Positions 34,996-44,424 of a stretch of DNA of 64,000 nucleotides are shown here, piece by piece. The notes under the pieces were generated by a model that searched no databases, was not told where the DNA came from, and worked only from the letters and a program-made list of their open reading frames with translations. Within the stretch, counting starts at the first letter, position 1; each line of letters begins with the position of its first letter. This DNA comes from Rhodococcus sp040643435 (GTDB taxonomy: Bacteria > Actinomycetota > Actinomycetes > Mycobacteriales > Mycobacteriaceae), in NCBI RefSeq assembly GCF_040643435.1, contig NZ_JBEYUH010000007.1:228361-292360 (forward strand). The letters are read 5' to 3'. A program made the position numbers and the translations under genes.

Positions 34996-36897
34996 ATGAG
35001 CCCCGCGCTCACCGAACCGATCACCCTCGCCGGACGAGTCGCTCCGTCGAGGGTGATCTTCGGGCCGCATGTCACGAATCTCGGTGATGCCCGGTCTTTT
35101 TCGAGTCGGCACGTCGCATACTACGAACGGCGTGCGCGGGGTGGTTGCGGCATCGTCGTGACCGAGACCGCCTCCGTGCATCCACTCGACCACCCCTACG
35201 AGCGCGCGCCGCTCGCCGGTGACGGAAGTTCGGGTTATCGGCAGATCGTTCGGGCATGCCGGCCGCACGGCACGCTCGTGCTCGCCGGACTCGGGCATCG
35301 TGGCCTGCAGGGCTCGAGCGCCTGGACCCGGGCACCGCTGTGGGCACCCTCGCGGGTTCCGGATCCCGCGACGCGGGAGCTTCCCGCCGAGATGACCGGC
35401 GAGGAGATCGGCGAGCTGGTCGAGGCGTACGCGCGGGCCGCCGCGATCTGTGTGGACGCGGATCTCGACGGGGTCGAACTCGATGCCGGACCGGCCTCGC
35501 TGCTGCGGCAGTTCCTCTCCGGGCTGACCAACCACCGAGACGACGGATACGGCACCGACCGCTTGCGCCTGCTCCGTGAGGTCGTCGCGGCGGTCCGTGC
35601 ACGGCTCGGCCCCGATCGCATCCTCGCCGTACGACTGTCGTGTGACGAGAGTGCCCCGTGGGCGGGCATCACCCCCGATGTCGCCGCCGCGTACAGCCGT
35701 GCGATCGCCCCGGCGATCGACCTGCTCACCGTGGTGCGCGGCGGATTGTTCTCTCCCGAGTCGTACCGCCCCGATGCGCACGTCCCTGCGGGATTCAACG
35801 ACGCCTTGTGCCGCCGAATCCGGGAGGAAACCGGCGCAACGGTGCCGATCGTGCTGCAGGGCAGCATCGTCGACCCGCAGCACGCTCGAGATGTGCTCGA
35901 CGACGACCGGTGCGACATGGTCGAGATGACCCGCGCTCAGATCGCCGATCCCGATCTTGTGGCAGCCGTGCGTCGTGGTCGTCGGCCGCGTCCGTGCGTG
36001 CGCTGCAATCAGGCGTGCCTCGTCGAGGACTTCCGAAATCCGGTCGTGGGATGTGTCGGCAATGCGGAGGCGGGTGACGAGACCAGGCCGCCGGTCGCTC
36101 GGTCGGGCTGCGCCGACGTGCTCGTGGTGGGCGCCGGGCCCGCCGGACTGGAAGCGGCCCGGGTGGCGGGCGGGCGCGGTCACCGGGTCGTGGTGGTCGA
36201 CCGTGCATCGCAGGTGGGAGGCACGGTCGCCGTCACCTCCGGTGGTCGCGGCCGTCCGGAGTTCGCGGGCCTTCTGGAGTGGCTCGAACAACGATGCCTC
36301 GAGGCCGGGGTCGAGATCCGGACCGACACCGAGGCGACCGCCGCCGACATCGAGGCCGCTCTCGCCGAAGGGAGGACGGTCGTCCGGGCCACCGGGGGTG
36401 TGCCGCGTCCGCCGGGCTTCCCGGTGACCGCGAGCGAGAAGTACGCGACCGCCGCGCAGGTGCTGTCGGTCGCGCGACCGTGCGCGTCCCGGATGGTGGT
36501 GTGGGATCCGATCGGCGGGCCGGTGGCGAGCGCGGTCGTCGATCATCTCCTGCGACACCGCCTGGAAGTGCACTACGCGACCGGGGACGCCATCGCCGGA
36601 TCTCGACTCGCACCGACCGGCGACCTCGTCGCATTCAACGTCCGTATGCAGCGGGCAGGAGTCGCGCGCCATCTCGGATATCGGGTCGCTTCGGTCGACC
36701 CCGAGGGGGTACGTCTCGAGCACGAGGTCTCGGGCGGCACCACCTTCGTCCCCGGCGCCGTGCTGGTCGACTGTGCTCCCTTGCTGCCGGGAGATGCCTC
36801 CGAACGGCCGGGAGTGTGGTCCATCGGGGACTGCGTGGCGCCGCGGACGGTACGGGACGCCATTCGTGAGGGATACCGCCTGGCATCGGCGCTGTAA
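34996..36897 (+). CDS. mycofactocin-system FadH/OYE family oxidoreductase 1
   Basis: A 633-residue fusion resembling 2,4-dienoyl-CoA reductase. Residues about 1-330 form an FMN TIM barrel with an Old Yellow Enzyme signature (GHRGLQGSSAWTRAPLWAP). A C-x2-C-x3-C-x11-C [4Fe-4S] motif follows (CVRCNQACLV...GC), then an FAD/NAD(P) domain (DVLVVGAGPAGLEAARVA). It would reduce activated C=C bonds of enones or dienes. The family was defined by co-occurrence with mycofactocin genes. Position between mftD and the SDR suggests a joint substrate pathway rather than cofactor synthesis. The start is ATG 34996. Confidence 0.88.
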   Translation: MSPALTEPITLAGRVAPSRVIFGPHVTNLGDARSFSSRHVAYYERRARGGCGIVVTETASVHPLDHPYERAPLAGDGSSGYRQIVRACRPHGTLVLAGLGHRGLQGSSAWTRAPLWAPSRVPDPATRELPAEMTGEEIGELVEAYARAAAICVDADLDGVELDAGPASLLRQFLSGLTNHRDDGYGTDRLRLLREVVAAVRARLGPDRILAVRLSCDESAPWAGITPDVAAAYSRAIAPAIDLLTVVRGGLFSPESYRPDAHVPAGFNDALCRRIREETGATVPIVLQGSIVDPQHARDVLDDDRCDMVEMTRAQIADPDLVAAVRRGRRPRPCVRCNQACLVEDFRNPVVGCVGNAEAGDETRPPVARSGCADVLVVGAGPAGLEAARVAGGRGHRVVVVDRASQVGGTVAVTSGGRGRPEFAGLLEWLEQRCLEAGVEIRTDTEATAADIEAALAEGRTVVRATGGVPRPPGFPVTASEKYATAAQVLSVARPCASRMVVWDPIGGPVASAVVDHLLRHRLEVHYATGDAIAGSRLAPTGDLVAFNVRMQRAGVARHLGYRVASVDPEGVRLEHEVSGGTTFVPGAVLVDCAPLLPGDASERPGVWSIGDCVAPRTVRDAIREGYRLASAL

Positions 36898-36909
36898 TGT
36901 GAGGCACAC

Positions 36910-36923
36910 AATAACGTGTTCCA
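36910..36923. promoter_or_regulatory. KstR-like half-conserved palindrome before SDR gene
   Basis: AATAACGTGTTCCA keeps the AAC-N2-GTT core and the last A of the KstR consensus but lacks the first T. It lies 26 bp upstream of the SDR start, which would suit an internal operator. A chance match is possible. Confidence 0.3.
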
Positions 36924-36948
36924 GTCTTGGTCGACGGGAAGGGCCGAC

Positions 36949-37761
36949 ATGGGAGATTTCGACGGCAAGGTCGTCTTCATCACAGGTATCGCACGCGGGC
37001 AGGGCCGCAACCACGCCATCCGGTTCGCGCGCGAGGGCGCATCCGTCATCGGCGTCGATGTTGCCGGCCCGGTCTCGGAGTACATCACCTACGAACAGGC
37101 GACCGAGGACGACTTCCACGAGACGGTGCGACTCGTCGAGGAAGCCGGGGGGAAGATCCTCGCTCGCATCGCCGATGTCCGCGACAGTGCGGCTCTCAAA
37201 GCCGTCGTCGACGAGGGCGTCCGCCAGTTCGGCCGGCTCGACGTGGTGGTCGCCAACGCCGGAATCTGCACGTGGAACCGGTTCTGGGAGATGCCCGACG
37301 ACCAGTTCGAAGAACTGATCGACATCAACCTCACCGGCGTGTTCAAAACCCTCAAGGCCGCTGCCCCCGCCATGATCGAGGCCGGCAACGGGGGGTCGAT
37401 CATCGTCGTCAGTTCGGTTGCCGGACTCAAGGCAATGCCCGGCCAGATCAACTACGCGGCTGCGAAATTCGGCCTCGTCGGGATCACGCAGGCTGCCGCC
37501 AAGGAACTCGGCCCGCACCGCATCCGGGTCAACTCCATCCACCCGTACGGCGTCAACACCCCGATGGGCACCGACGTGAGCGTCCTGAAGTTGTTCGAGA
37601 ACAACCCCTCGTGGGGTCCGAACTTCGTTCCGATCCTCACCGAGAAGCCGGCGGCCGACCCCGACGACATCTCCGAAACCGTGTTGTTCCTCGCGAGCGA
37701 TCGTGCCTCCACGATCACCGGCAGCCAGATGGCGATCGACCAGGGCAACTCCAAGGTCTGA
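36949..37761 (+). CDS. mycofactocin-coupled SDR family oxidoreductase
   Basis: A 270-residue short-chain dehydrogenase. NAD motif TGIARGQGRNHAIRFA is near residue 12. The long insertion after strand 3 (residues about 50-75) is typical of the nicotinoprotein SDR subfamily, such as carveol dehydrogenase. Catalytic Ser/Tyr/Lys are in VVSSVAG and NYAAAKFG. These enzymes keep NAD bound and need mycofactocin to reoxidise it. ATG 36949 gives MGDFDGKVVF; an in-frame ATG 33 bp upstream would cross the palindrome. The gene is flanked by two OYE genes in one operon, so its product alcohol or ketone is probably their substrate. Confidence 0.9.
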   Translation: MGDFDGKVVFITGIARGQGRNHAIRFAREGASVIGVDVAGPVSEYITYEQATEDDFHETVRLVEEAGGKILARIADVRDSAALKAVVDEGVRQFGRLDVVVANAGICTWNRFWEMPDDQFEELIDINLTGVFKTLKAAAPAMIEAGNGGSIIVVSSVAGLKAMPGQINYAAAKFGLVGITQAAAKELGPHRIRVNSIHPYGVNTPMGTDVSVLKLFENNPSWGPNFVPILTEKPAADPDDISETVLFLASDRASTITGSQMAIDQGNSKV

Positions 37762-37763
37762 GG

Positions 37764-39722
37764 GTGACGCGCACGGAGACCGGCGCCGATCCGCAGGCGT
37801 CGCTGCGGCTCGGTCCGGTCACCCTGCGCAACCGCATCGTCTTCCCCGCACACCTGACGAACTTCTCGGTCGACGGCACCGTCACCGACCGCCACATCGC
37901 CTACTACGAGGCCCGGGCGCGCGGTGGCGCGGGGATGATCGTCACCGAGGAACATACGGTGCACCCCTCGGATCGGCCGTACGAGAAGCTGATCCGAGGC
38001 TGGGATCCGGGCGTGCTGGCCGGCTATCGTCGTCTCACCGCGGCCGTGCATCGCCACGACACGCGAATTCTCGCGCAGCTCAACCACAACGGCGCACAGG
38101 GTAGCTCGATGTACACCGAACGCGCCCTGTGGGCACCGAGCCCCGAGCCGGACCCGCTCTTCCGCGAGGTCCCGCACGCGGTCGGGGAATCCGACATCGC
38201 CGAGCTCGTAGCGGGCTACGCCGACGTCGCGCGCCGCTGCGTCGACGGAGGTTTCGACGGCGTCGAGATCCAGTGCTCGCAGGCATCGGTCCTGCGGGCT
38301 TTTCTCGCCCCCGCAACGAATCGTCGCACCGACCGCTACGGCGGAGACCTTGCGGGCCGGGCGCGTCTGCTGCTCCGAGTGGTCGCGGCCGTGCGGCAGG
38401 CGGTCGGTCGCGATCATGTCGTCGGTGTGCGCCTGACCGGTCACGACGGAACCGGTGGAGGCGTCGGAATCGACGACGCCGTGCAGGTCGCGCGCATGCT
38501 CGAGGCGGGCGGCGAGGTCGACTATCTCAACACTTCGGTTGGGGTCGCGACCGAGACGCTGCATCTCGTCGAGGCGCCGATGTCCACCCCGCACGGCTAC
38601 TCGCTGTTCGTGCCCCATGCGATCCGGTCCGCGGTGTCCCTACCGGTCGTCGGAGTCGGGCGATTCACACGACCCGACCAGGTGAAGGCCGCACTCGCCG
38701 ACGGTGTGTGCGATCTCGTCGGCGCGGTACGCGCACAGATCGCCGATCCCGGCTTCGCGAGCAAGACACTCTCCGGGCGGGCCGACGAGATACGCCCGTG
38801 TATCGGCTGCAACCAGGAGTGCATCGGGCGTGTCGGCCTCGGCCGTCCGATCGGGTGTGCCGTCAATCCTCACGCCGGGTACGAATCCGGGGAGCCTGCG
38901 CATACCGATCCGAAACAACGGGTCGTCGTGGTCGGGGCAGGACCCGCGGGTCTGCAGGCCGCGGCAACGGCGGCCGGGCAAGGACATTCGGTTGTCGTCC
39001 TCGAAAAACTCCGGTGCACCGGCGGGCAGATCCGCGAGGCGGCCACCGCGCCGCACCGGGCCGAACTGCTCGGCGTCGTGACCCACCTCGATGCCGAATG
39101 CCGCCGCAACGGGGTGGACATCCGCACCGGAGTGACCGCCGATGCCACGACGCTGTGTGCGCTGCGGCCGGATGTCGTGATCGTCGCGACGGGTGCGCGC
39201 CCACGCAGGCCGATCTGGGCGGGCTCGTCGGCGCGGGTGGCAGACGTGCGGGACGTGCTTGCAGGTCGCGCCACACCTGCGGGGAGCGTCCTCGTCGTGG
39301 ACGATCTCGGGTTCCATCAGGCGACCTCGGTTGCCGAACTGCTGGCGGACCGGGGATGCGCGGTGACGATATGCACGCCTGGGATGATCGTGGGCCAGGA
39401 CCTCGGACTCACCCTCGAACTCGACGGTTGGCTGCGTCGCGCGCACGGCAGACGAGTCGAGAGACTCACCGACGTCGCCGTCGACAGCGTGGTGGACACG
39501 CCGGGCGGAGCAGAGGTCGTCCTGGTACACCATCCGACCGGCGACCGGCGACCGATCACGGTGGACACGGTCGTCGTCGCAACGCACCAGGACCCCGTCG
39601 ACGAGTTGTGGCGTGAACTCTCCGGCAGCGGAACGAGAGTGATCCGTGTAGGTGACGCCGTGACGCCGCGACGTCTACCGGCCGCGATCCTCGAAGGAGA
39701 CCGCGCCGCCGCGGAACTCTAG
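37764..39722 (+). CDS. mycofactocin-system FadH/OYE family oxidoreductase 2
   Basis: A 652-residue paralogue of oxidoreductase 1. The FMN barrel has LNHNGAQGSSMYTERALWAP, the iron-sulphur motif is CIGCNQEC...GC near residue 345, and the C-terminal FAD/NAD domain shows VVVVGAGPAGLQAAATA. GTG 37764 follows two bases after the SDR stop, so the two are closely coupled. The two OYE proteins may have split substrate range or form a complex with the SDR. Predicted to reduce the C=C bond of an alpha,beta-unsaturated carbonyl. Confidence 0.88.
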   Translation: MTRTETGADPQASLRLGPVTLRNRIVFPAHLTNFSVDGTVTDRHIAYYEARARGGAGMIVTEEHTVHPSDRPYEKLIRGWDPGVLAGYRRLTAAVHRHDTRILAQLNHNGAQGSSMYTERALWAPSPEPDPLFREVPHAVGESDIAELVAGYADVARRCVDGGFDGVEIQCSQASVLRAFLAPATNRRTDRYGGDLAGRARLLLRVVAAVRQAVGRDHVVGVRLTGHDGTGGGVGIDDAVQVARMLEAGGEVDYLNTSVGVATETLHLVEAPMSTPHGYSLFVPHAIRSAVSLPVVGVGRFTRPDQVKAALADGVCDLVGAVRAQIADPGFASKTLSGRADEIRPCIGCNQECIGRVGLGRPIGCAVNPHAGYESGEPAHTDPKQRVVVVGAGPAGLQAAATAAGQGHSVVVLEKLRCTGGQIREAATAPHRAELLGVVTHLDAECRRNGVDIRTGVTADATTLCALRPDVVIVATGARPRRPIWAGSSARVADVRDVLAGRATPAGSVLVVDDLGFHQATSVAELLADRGCAVTICTPGMIVGQDLGLTLELDGWLRRAHGRRVERLTDVAVDSVVDTPGGAEVVLVHHPTGDRRPITVDTVVVATHQDPVDELWRELSGSGTRVIRVGDAVTPRRLPAAILEGDRAAAEL

Positions 39723-39733
39723 CCTCCGGGGCC

Positions 39734-40714
39734 TCAGGGCAGGTCGCGCCGCATGACGATCCGCGGCCATTCGTCGAGACCGCGGCCCCGCTCCTCGGCG
39801 CGGATCCGGGCGAGAGCGGGGGAGAGGGCGTGGTCGTCGGCCGTCCGGAAACCGAGACGCGCGTAATAGGGGCCGTTCCACGGCACGTCGCGGTAGGTGG
39901 TGAGCCACAGGGACCCGAAGCCTGCGTCCTGCGCCCAGCCCGCGGCGTGCTCGATCAGAGCACTGCCGATACCGCGACGCGCGTGATCGGGCCGCACCGA
40001 CACCTGCTCGATGTGGACACCCTCGTCGACGATGTCCGCCATGAGATATCCCACCGGCCGGCAGTGGTCGTCGAACCACACCCAGCAGCGGCCCGCATCC
40101 CGATGGGCACGCAGGACGTCGAGCGCCGGCGGTTCGTCGTCGGCGACGGAAGACATGCCCAGATCGGCGAACAGGGTGCCCGCAGCGCGTTCGATCTCCT
40201 GCAGCACAGGCAGGTCGTCGTCGCTCGCGAGCCGGATGGGCGGCAGATCCTTGCAGTAGTACAGCGACGTCGGCGAATCCGCATAGAGACCGAATCGCTC
40301 CGCCATCGGTACGTATCCGGCCTTCGCGTACAGGGCGATCGCCTCGGGTTGCTCGCCGCCAGTCTCGAGGACCATGCGGCGACGACCGGCGTCGGTCGCA
40401 GTCCGTTCGAGCGCCCCCAGCATCCGTCTCGCGACGCCCTGCCGCCGCACGCTCGGGCGCACGTACATCCGCTTGATCTCGGCGTCACCGTGGCGCAGCC
40501 CTCGAGGCGAGCTTTTCTTCGCGCGCCAGCCACCGATCCCGGCCGGAACCCCGTCGGCCCGTGCGAGGAGGAAGATCCCTCGCGGGGCCGCGAACTCTTC
40601 GGGGAGCAGTTCGGCCTCGTCGGGTCCGCCGTACCTCCGGACGTATTCGAGCTGGACCTCGCCGATGAGCGCCTGGACGTCCGGATCGTCGAGGGGACGA
40701 GGTTCGATCAACAC
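39734..40714 (-). CDS. tandem-GNAT acetyltransferase
   Basis: A 326-residue protein with two GNAT domains. The first (about residues 1-160) has acetyl-CoA loop RRQGVARRML, the second (165-326) has RPDHARRGIGSALIEHA. GTG 40714 gives VLIEPRPLDD and a family-like N-terminus. It is on the minus strand, splitting the mftD-OYE block from mftE-G. It could acetylate a small-molecule amine or a protein; nothing shows a link to mycofactocin, so it may simply be an insertion. Confidence 0.85.
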   Translation of the reverse strand: MLIEPRPLDDPDVQALIGEVQLEYVRRYGGPDEAELLPEEFAAPRGIFLLARADGVPAGIGGWRAKKSSPRGLRHGDAEIKRMYVRPSVRRQGVARRMLGALERTATDAGRRRMVLETGGEQPEAIALYAKAGYVPMAERFGLYADSPTSLYYCKDLPPIRLASDDDLPVLQEIERAAGTLFADLGMSSVADDEPPALDVLRAHRDAGRCWVWFDDHCRPVGYLMADIVDEGVHIEQVSVRPDHARRGIGSALIEHAAGWAQDAGFGSLWLTTYRDVPWNGPYYARLGFRTADDHALSPALARIRAEERGRGLDEWPRIVMRRDLP

Positions 40715-40810
40715 TCGCGTAAGGGTACAGATCCGGCACCACCACGTGGCCGACCCTCGGGACCTCCGGGTTTCCTGCACGCCTTCGAACCCCTTAGCAT
40801 CGGAGCGGTG

Positions 40811-41494
40811 ATGCGGGAGCTCGCCGACGCCTACTGGACGGACATCGAACCCGGCCGGGTGACGGTGGCCGTACCGGTCGGCGCACTCGAACAGCACGGC
40901 CCGCACCTGCCTCTGGACACCGACACCCGCATCGCGGCCGCTGTCGCCGCCGCGCTGCCCGAGGTCGTCCTCGCTCCACCTCTGGCCTACGGAGCGAGCG
41001 GTGAACACGAAGGCTTCGCCGGGACCGTTTCGATCGGTGCCGAGGTGACCAAGGCACTCGTCGTCGAATACGGCAGGTCGGTGTGCCGGTGGGCCGAGCG
41101 GGTGGTCTTCGTCAACGCGCACGGCGGAAACGCCCATCCGCTGATCGAGGCGGTGAACCTCCTGCGGTACGAGGGCCGCGAGGCCGCTTGGCTTCCGTGC
41201 GCGGTGCCCGGATCCGACGCCCACGCCGGTGTCACGGAGACGAGCCTGCTGCTGCACCTCGCACCCGAGACGGTCGACATGGGCCGCGCCGAGGTGGGTG
41301 CTACGGAATCGATCGGCGCACTGATGCCTCGCCTTCGGGCGGCCGGTATCGTTTCGGTGTCCCCCAACGGGGTACTGGGAGACCCCACCGAGGCGACAGC
41401 AGAACTCGGGGCGCGCCTGTTCGCGGATCTGGTCGAGCGGGCGAGTGCACAGGTCGCTCGGTGGCAGCCGGGAACGGAAGGAAGGCTTCGGTGA
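40811..41494 (+). CDS. mftE: mycofactocin precursor peptide peptidase
   Basis: A 227-residue creatininase-type metalloprotease. GALEQHGPHLPLDTD supplies metal ligands, and FVNAHGGNAHPL and GTVSIG the active site. It releases the cyclised Val-Tyr dipeptide from processed MftA. ATG 40811, with GGAG five bases upstream, is used; a GTG directly before it is equivalent. The stop overlaps mftF (GTGA). The gap upstream of 96 bp to the divergent GNAT start should hold a promoter for mftEFG. Confidence 0.93.
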   Translation: MRELADAYWTDIEPGRVTVAVPVGALEQHGPHLPLDTDTRIAAAVAAALPEVVLAPPLAYGASGEHEGFAGTVSIGAEVTKALVVEYGRSVCRWAERVVFVNAHGGNAHPLIEAVNLLRYEGREAAWLPCAVPGSDAHAGVTETSLLLHLAPETVDMGRAEVGATESIGALMPRLRAAGIVSVSPNGVLGDPTEATAELGARLFADLVERASAQVARWQPGTEGRLR

Positions 41495-42924
41495 GTCGGG
41501 CGATTACTCCACAGGTGACCTCTCCCGAGGCGCCGCACTCCCGGACGGACCGGCTACCCGACGGTTTCGGAGTGCGTATCGACTCGCGTGTGCGCCGATT
41601 CGCCGGAGGGCGTGTCCTCGTCGGCGGGTCGCCCACACGCATGCTCAAGCTCGCCCCCGCCGCAGTGGCGATGATCGACGAGGACTTCCTCGAGGTGGTC
41701 GACGCGCAGAGCGCTGCGGTGGCACGACGCCTGCTCGACTCGGGGATCGGAAACCCTCGTCCGACGAAACTGCCGCCCAGTTCCGATGTCACCGTCGTCG
41801 TACCGGTCAAGGACAATCCGGCCGGGCTCGCCCGTCTCCTCGCCGCTGTCGAGGGGCACGAGGTGGTGGTCGTCGACGACGGTTCCGAGACACCGATCGA
41901 GGCCCCTGCCCGCGGTCGCGTCCGGGTGATCAGGCACGAGACCTCATGCGGACCGGCCGCAGCCCGCAATACCGGTCTTCGACATGTGACGACCGGTTTC
42001 GTCGCCTTCCTCGATTCGGACGTGGTGCCGCAACTCGGCTGGCTCGAGCGCTCGCTGGGGCACTTCACCGATCCCGCCGTCGCGCTCGTCGCACCGCGCA
42101 TCGTGGCTCTCGAACCCGACAGCAGTGCTCTGGCCCGATACGAGCACGCACGATCGTCCCTCGACCTCGGGGGCCGGGAGTCCGCGGTCGTCGCCGGCGG
42201 CCCCGTCTCGTACGTGCCGAGTGCGGCACTGCTCGTGCGGCGCGACGCCCTCGTCGAGTGCGGCGGGTTCGACGAGACGATGCACGTGGCCGAGGACGTC
42301 GACCTGTGCCGGCGGCTGCAGGCATCCGGGTGGCGGCTGCGCTACGAACCGATCTCGCAAGTCGCGCACGACCATCGCACCCGATTTCGAACTTGGTTGG
42401 CACGCAAGGCGTTCTACGGAACCGGGGCGGCTCCGCTGGCGGAGCGGCATCCGGGTTCCGTGCCGCCGATGGTGATGTCGATCTGGACGCTACTCGCGTG
42501 TGCCGCCGTCGCGACCTGCACGCGGATCGGTCTGTTCGCGGCTCTGGCTACGCAGATGGTGACCTTCCTGCGGTTGCGCCGCATGTTCACCGAACTCGAC
42601 GCGCCCAGCCGGATCGCGGCGGTCCTCACCGTCCAGGGACTCACCGGAGGCCTGTGGCAGGTGGCGTCGGCGGTCTGCCGCCACTACTGGCCGGTGACGG
42701 TCGTCGCAGCGGTGTTCTCCCACAAGGTGCGTCGGGTAGTGCTGGCTTTCGCAGTGGCCGAAGGCATCTGGGACTGGAAGACACACCGGGGCAGCGGCGG
42801 CCTCGATCCCGTCCGGTATCTGCTCTACAAGCGACTCGACGATCTCGCATACGGAGCGGGATTGTGGAAGGGTGCCCTCGACGCCCGCCGGGTGTCCGCA
42901 CTCGTTCCCGACATCCGGAACTGA
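41491..42924 (+). CDS. mftF: mycofactocin glycosyltransferase
   Basis: A 477-residue family 2 glycosyltransferase. An N-terminal accessory region (residues about 1-100, PqqD-like GVRIDSRVRRFAGGRVLVGG) precedes the GT2 fold with VVVVDDGS and the metal-binding FLDSDVV. Hydrophobic helices near residues 330-420 suggest membrane association. It adds the oligoglucose tail to premycofactocin. GTG 41491 overlaps the mftE stop. Confidence 0.93.
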   Translation: MSRAITPQVTSPEAPHSRTDRLPDGFGVRIDSRVRRFAGGRVLVGGSPTRMLKLAPAAVAMIDEDFLEVVDAQSAAVARRLLDSGIGNPRPTKLPPSSDVTVVVPVKDNPAGLARLLAAVEGHEVVVVDDGSETPIEAPARGRVRVIRHETSCGPAAARNTGLRHVTTGFVAFLDSDVVPQLGWLERSLGHFTDPAVALVAPRIVALEPDSSALARYEHARSSLDLGGRESAVVAGGPVSYVPSAALLVRRDALVECGGFDETMHVAEDVDLCRRLQASGWRLRYEPISQVAHDHRTRFRTWLARKAFYGTGAAPLAERHPGSVPPMVMSIWTLLACAAVATCTRIGLFAALATQMVTFLRLRRMFTELDAPSRIAAVLTVQGLTGGLWQVASAVCRHYWPVTVVAAVFSHKVRRVVLAFAVAEGIWDWKTHRGSGGLDPVRYLLYKRLDDLAYGAGLWKGALDARRVSALVPDIRN

Positions 42925-42925
42925 C

Positions 42926-44380
42926 ATGATCCCGGCGCACGCCGATGTGGTGATCGTCGGCGGCGGGAGTTGCGGATGTGTACTCGCCGCGATCCTCAGC
43001 GACGACCCGCACCGCACCGTGCTGGTTCTCGAGGAAGGTGCGAGCTTCGACTCCCTCTCCGCTGTGCCGCACGAGATACTCGACGCTGCAACACTTCCGG
43101 TAGGTCCGGACAGTCCCTGGGTGACGGCCTTCCCTGGGCTTCTCGCCCCGGACGTCGGTGCGACCGTGAGGCGTGGCCGGGTGCTCGGCGGCTCCGGGGC
43201 CGTCAACGGCGCATACTTCGTGCGCGCGCGCCCGGACGACTTCGCGGCCTGGCCCGGCTCCTGGTCGTACGAGCAGGTGCTGCCGTACTTCCGTGCCATC
43301 GAGACCGACACCGATTTCGCCGACGACGCGATGCACGGCCACTGCGGACCGATTCCGGTCACGCGGGTGCCGCGTGAGCGGGCGCATCCGGTCACGCGTG
43401 CCTTCGTCGACGCATCCGAGCGTGCGGGTTTCGCTCCGATCGAGGACCTGAACGCTCCCGGACCCGACGGGGTCGGTGCGGTTCCGCTGAACGTACGCGA
43501 CGGGACGCGAACGAGTCCGTTGATCGCGTATCTGCTGCCCGTGCTGCACCGGCCGAACCTCACCGTGGCCGGCCGGACCGGCGCGACCCGCCTCGTCGTG
43601 TCCGGTGATCGTGTGGTGGGTGTCGAGGTCGCCGGAAGCGACGGACCCCGGACGATCTCGGCCGGACAGGTGATCGTCTCGGCGGGTGCCGTGCGTTCTC
43701 CTCAGTTGCTGATGCTCTCCGGCATCGGGCCGGCCGGCGACCTCCACCGGCTCGGCATCGACCCGCTGCACGACCTTCCCGGGGTCGGACGCGACTTCTC
43801 GGATCATCCGGAGTTCGCGGTGCCGTACCGATTCCGGTCGGACGTCCCGCCGCACACGATCCTGCTCGAGGCGGTGCTGCACACCGGGGAACTCGAACTG
43901 CGTCCCTACGTCACCGCGTTCGGGTCGGCGATACCGGGAAGCGGTGTCGCCGACCCGGTTCTCGGTGTCGTACTGACGCGGTCGCACAGCCGCGGACGCA
44001 TCGTGCTCGACGAGCGGGACCCGCGGCGCGAACCCGTGCTCGACTACCGATACCTGGCGGACCCTGCCGACCGGACCGCGCTGGACCAAGGGATTCGTTT
44101 CGCTGCCGACCTGCTCGCCTCGATGAGCGACGTCGTCGAGGACGGCAGCGTCGACGTGGCCCGAGGTGGGCTCGGGACCTCCCTGCACCTGTCCGGCACC
44201 TGCCGGATGGGTGACGACGATCGTGCAGTGGTCGACGAGCGGTGCCGGGTGCGGGGCATCGAGGGGCTCAGTGTCGTGGACACCTCGGTTCTGCCCGAGT
44301 TGCCGAGCCGGGGCCCGCATGCCACTGCGGTCATGCTCGCACACCGCATCGCCCGGTCGTGGGAGTCGGCTGCCCTGTAG
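42926..44380 (+). CDS. mftG: mycofactocin dehydrogenase MftG (GMC family)
   Basis: A 484-residue GMC-type flavoprotein. FAD motif DVVIVGGGSCGCVLA is at the N-terminus, the second GMC signature GGSGAVNGAYF at about residue 90, and the C-terminal active-site region HLSGTCRMG at about residue 430. MftG reoxidises mycofactocinol and passes electrons to the respiratory chain, which permits growth on ethanol and methanol in mycobacteria. ATG 42926 follows the mftF stop by one base. This is the last gene of the mft set. Confidence 0.92.
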   Translation: MIPAHADVVIVGGGSCGCVLAAILSDDPHRTVLVLEEGASFDSLSAVPHEILDAATLPVGPDSPWVTAFPGLLAPDVGATVRRGRVLGGSGAVNGAYFVRARPDDFAAWPGSWSYEQVLPYFRAIETDTDFADDAMHGHCGPIPVTRVPRERAHPVTRAFVDASERAGFAPIEDLNAPGPDGVGAVPLNVRDGTRTSPLIAYLLPVLHRPNLTVAGRTGATRLVVSGDRVVGVEVAGSDGPRTISAGQVIVSAGAVRSPQLLMLSGIGPAGDLHRLGIDPLHDLPGVGRDFSDHPEFAVPYRFRSDVPPHTILLEAVLHTGELELRPYVTAFGSAIPGSGVADPVLGVVLTRSHSRGRIVLDERDPRREPVLDYRYLADPADRTALDQGIRFAADLLASMSDVVEDGSVDVARGGLGTSLHLSGTCRMGDDDRAVVDERCRVRGIEGLSVVDTSVLPELPSRGPHATAVMLAHRIARSWESAAL

Positions 44381-44424
44381 GAGTTACGGACCGCGGGAGA
44401 TGTTGCGGATTGCAGGCGTTGCCG

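Noticed and set aside
34990..37542. 850-codon open frame on the minus strand opposite the OYE and SDR genes
   Set aside because: Shadow of GC-rich codon bias: the opposite strand has clear family homology, and this frame has no recognisable domain, signal or ribosome binding site.
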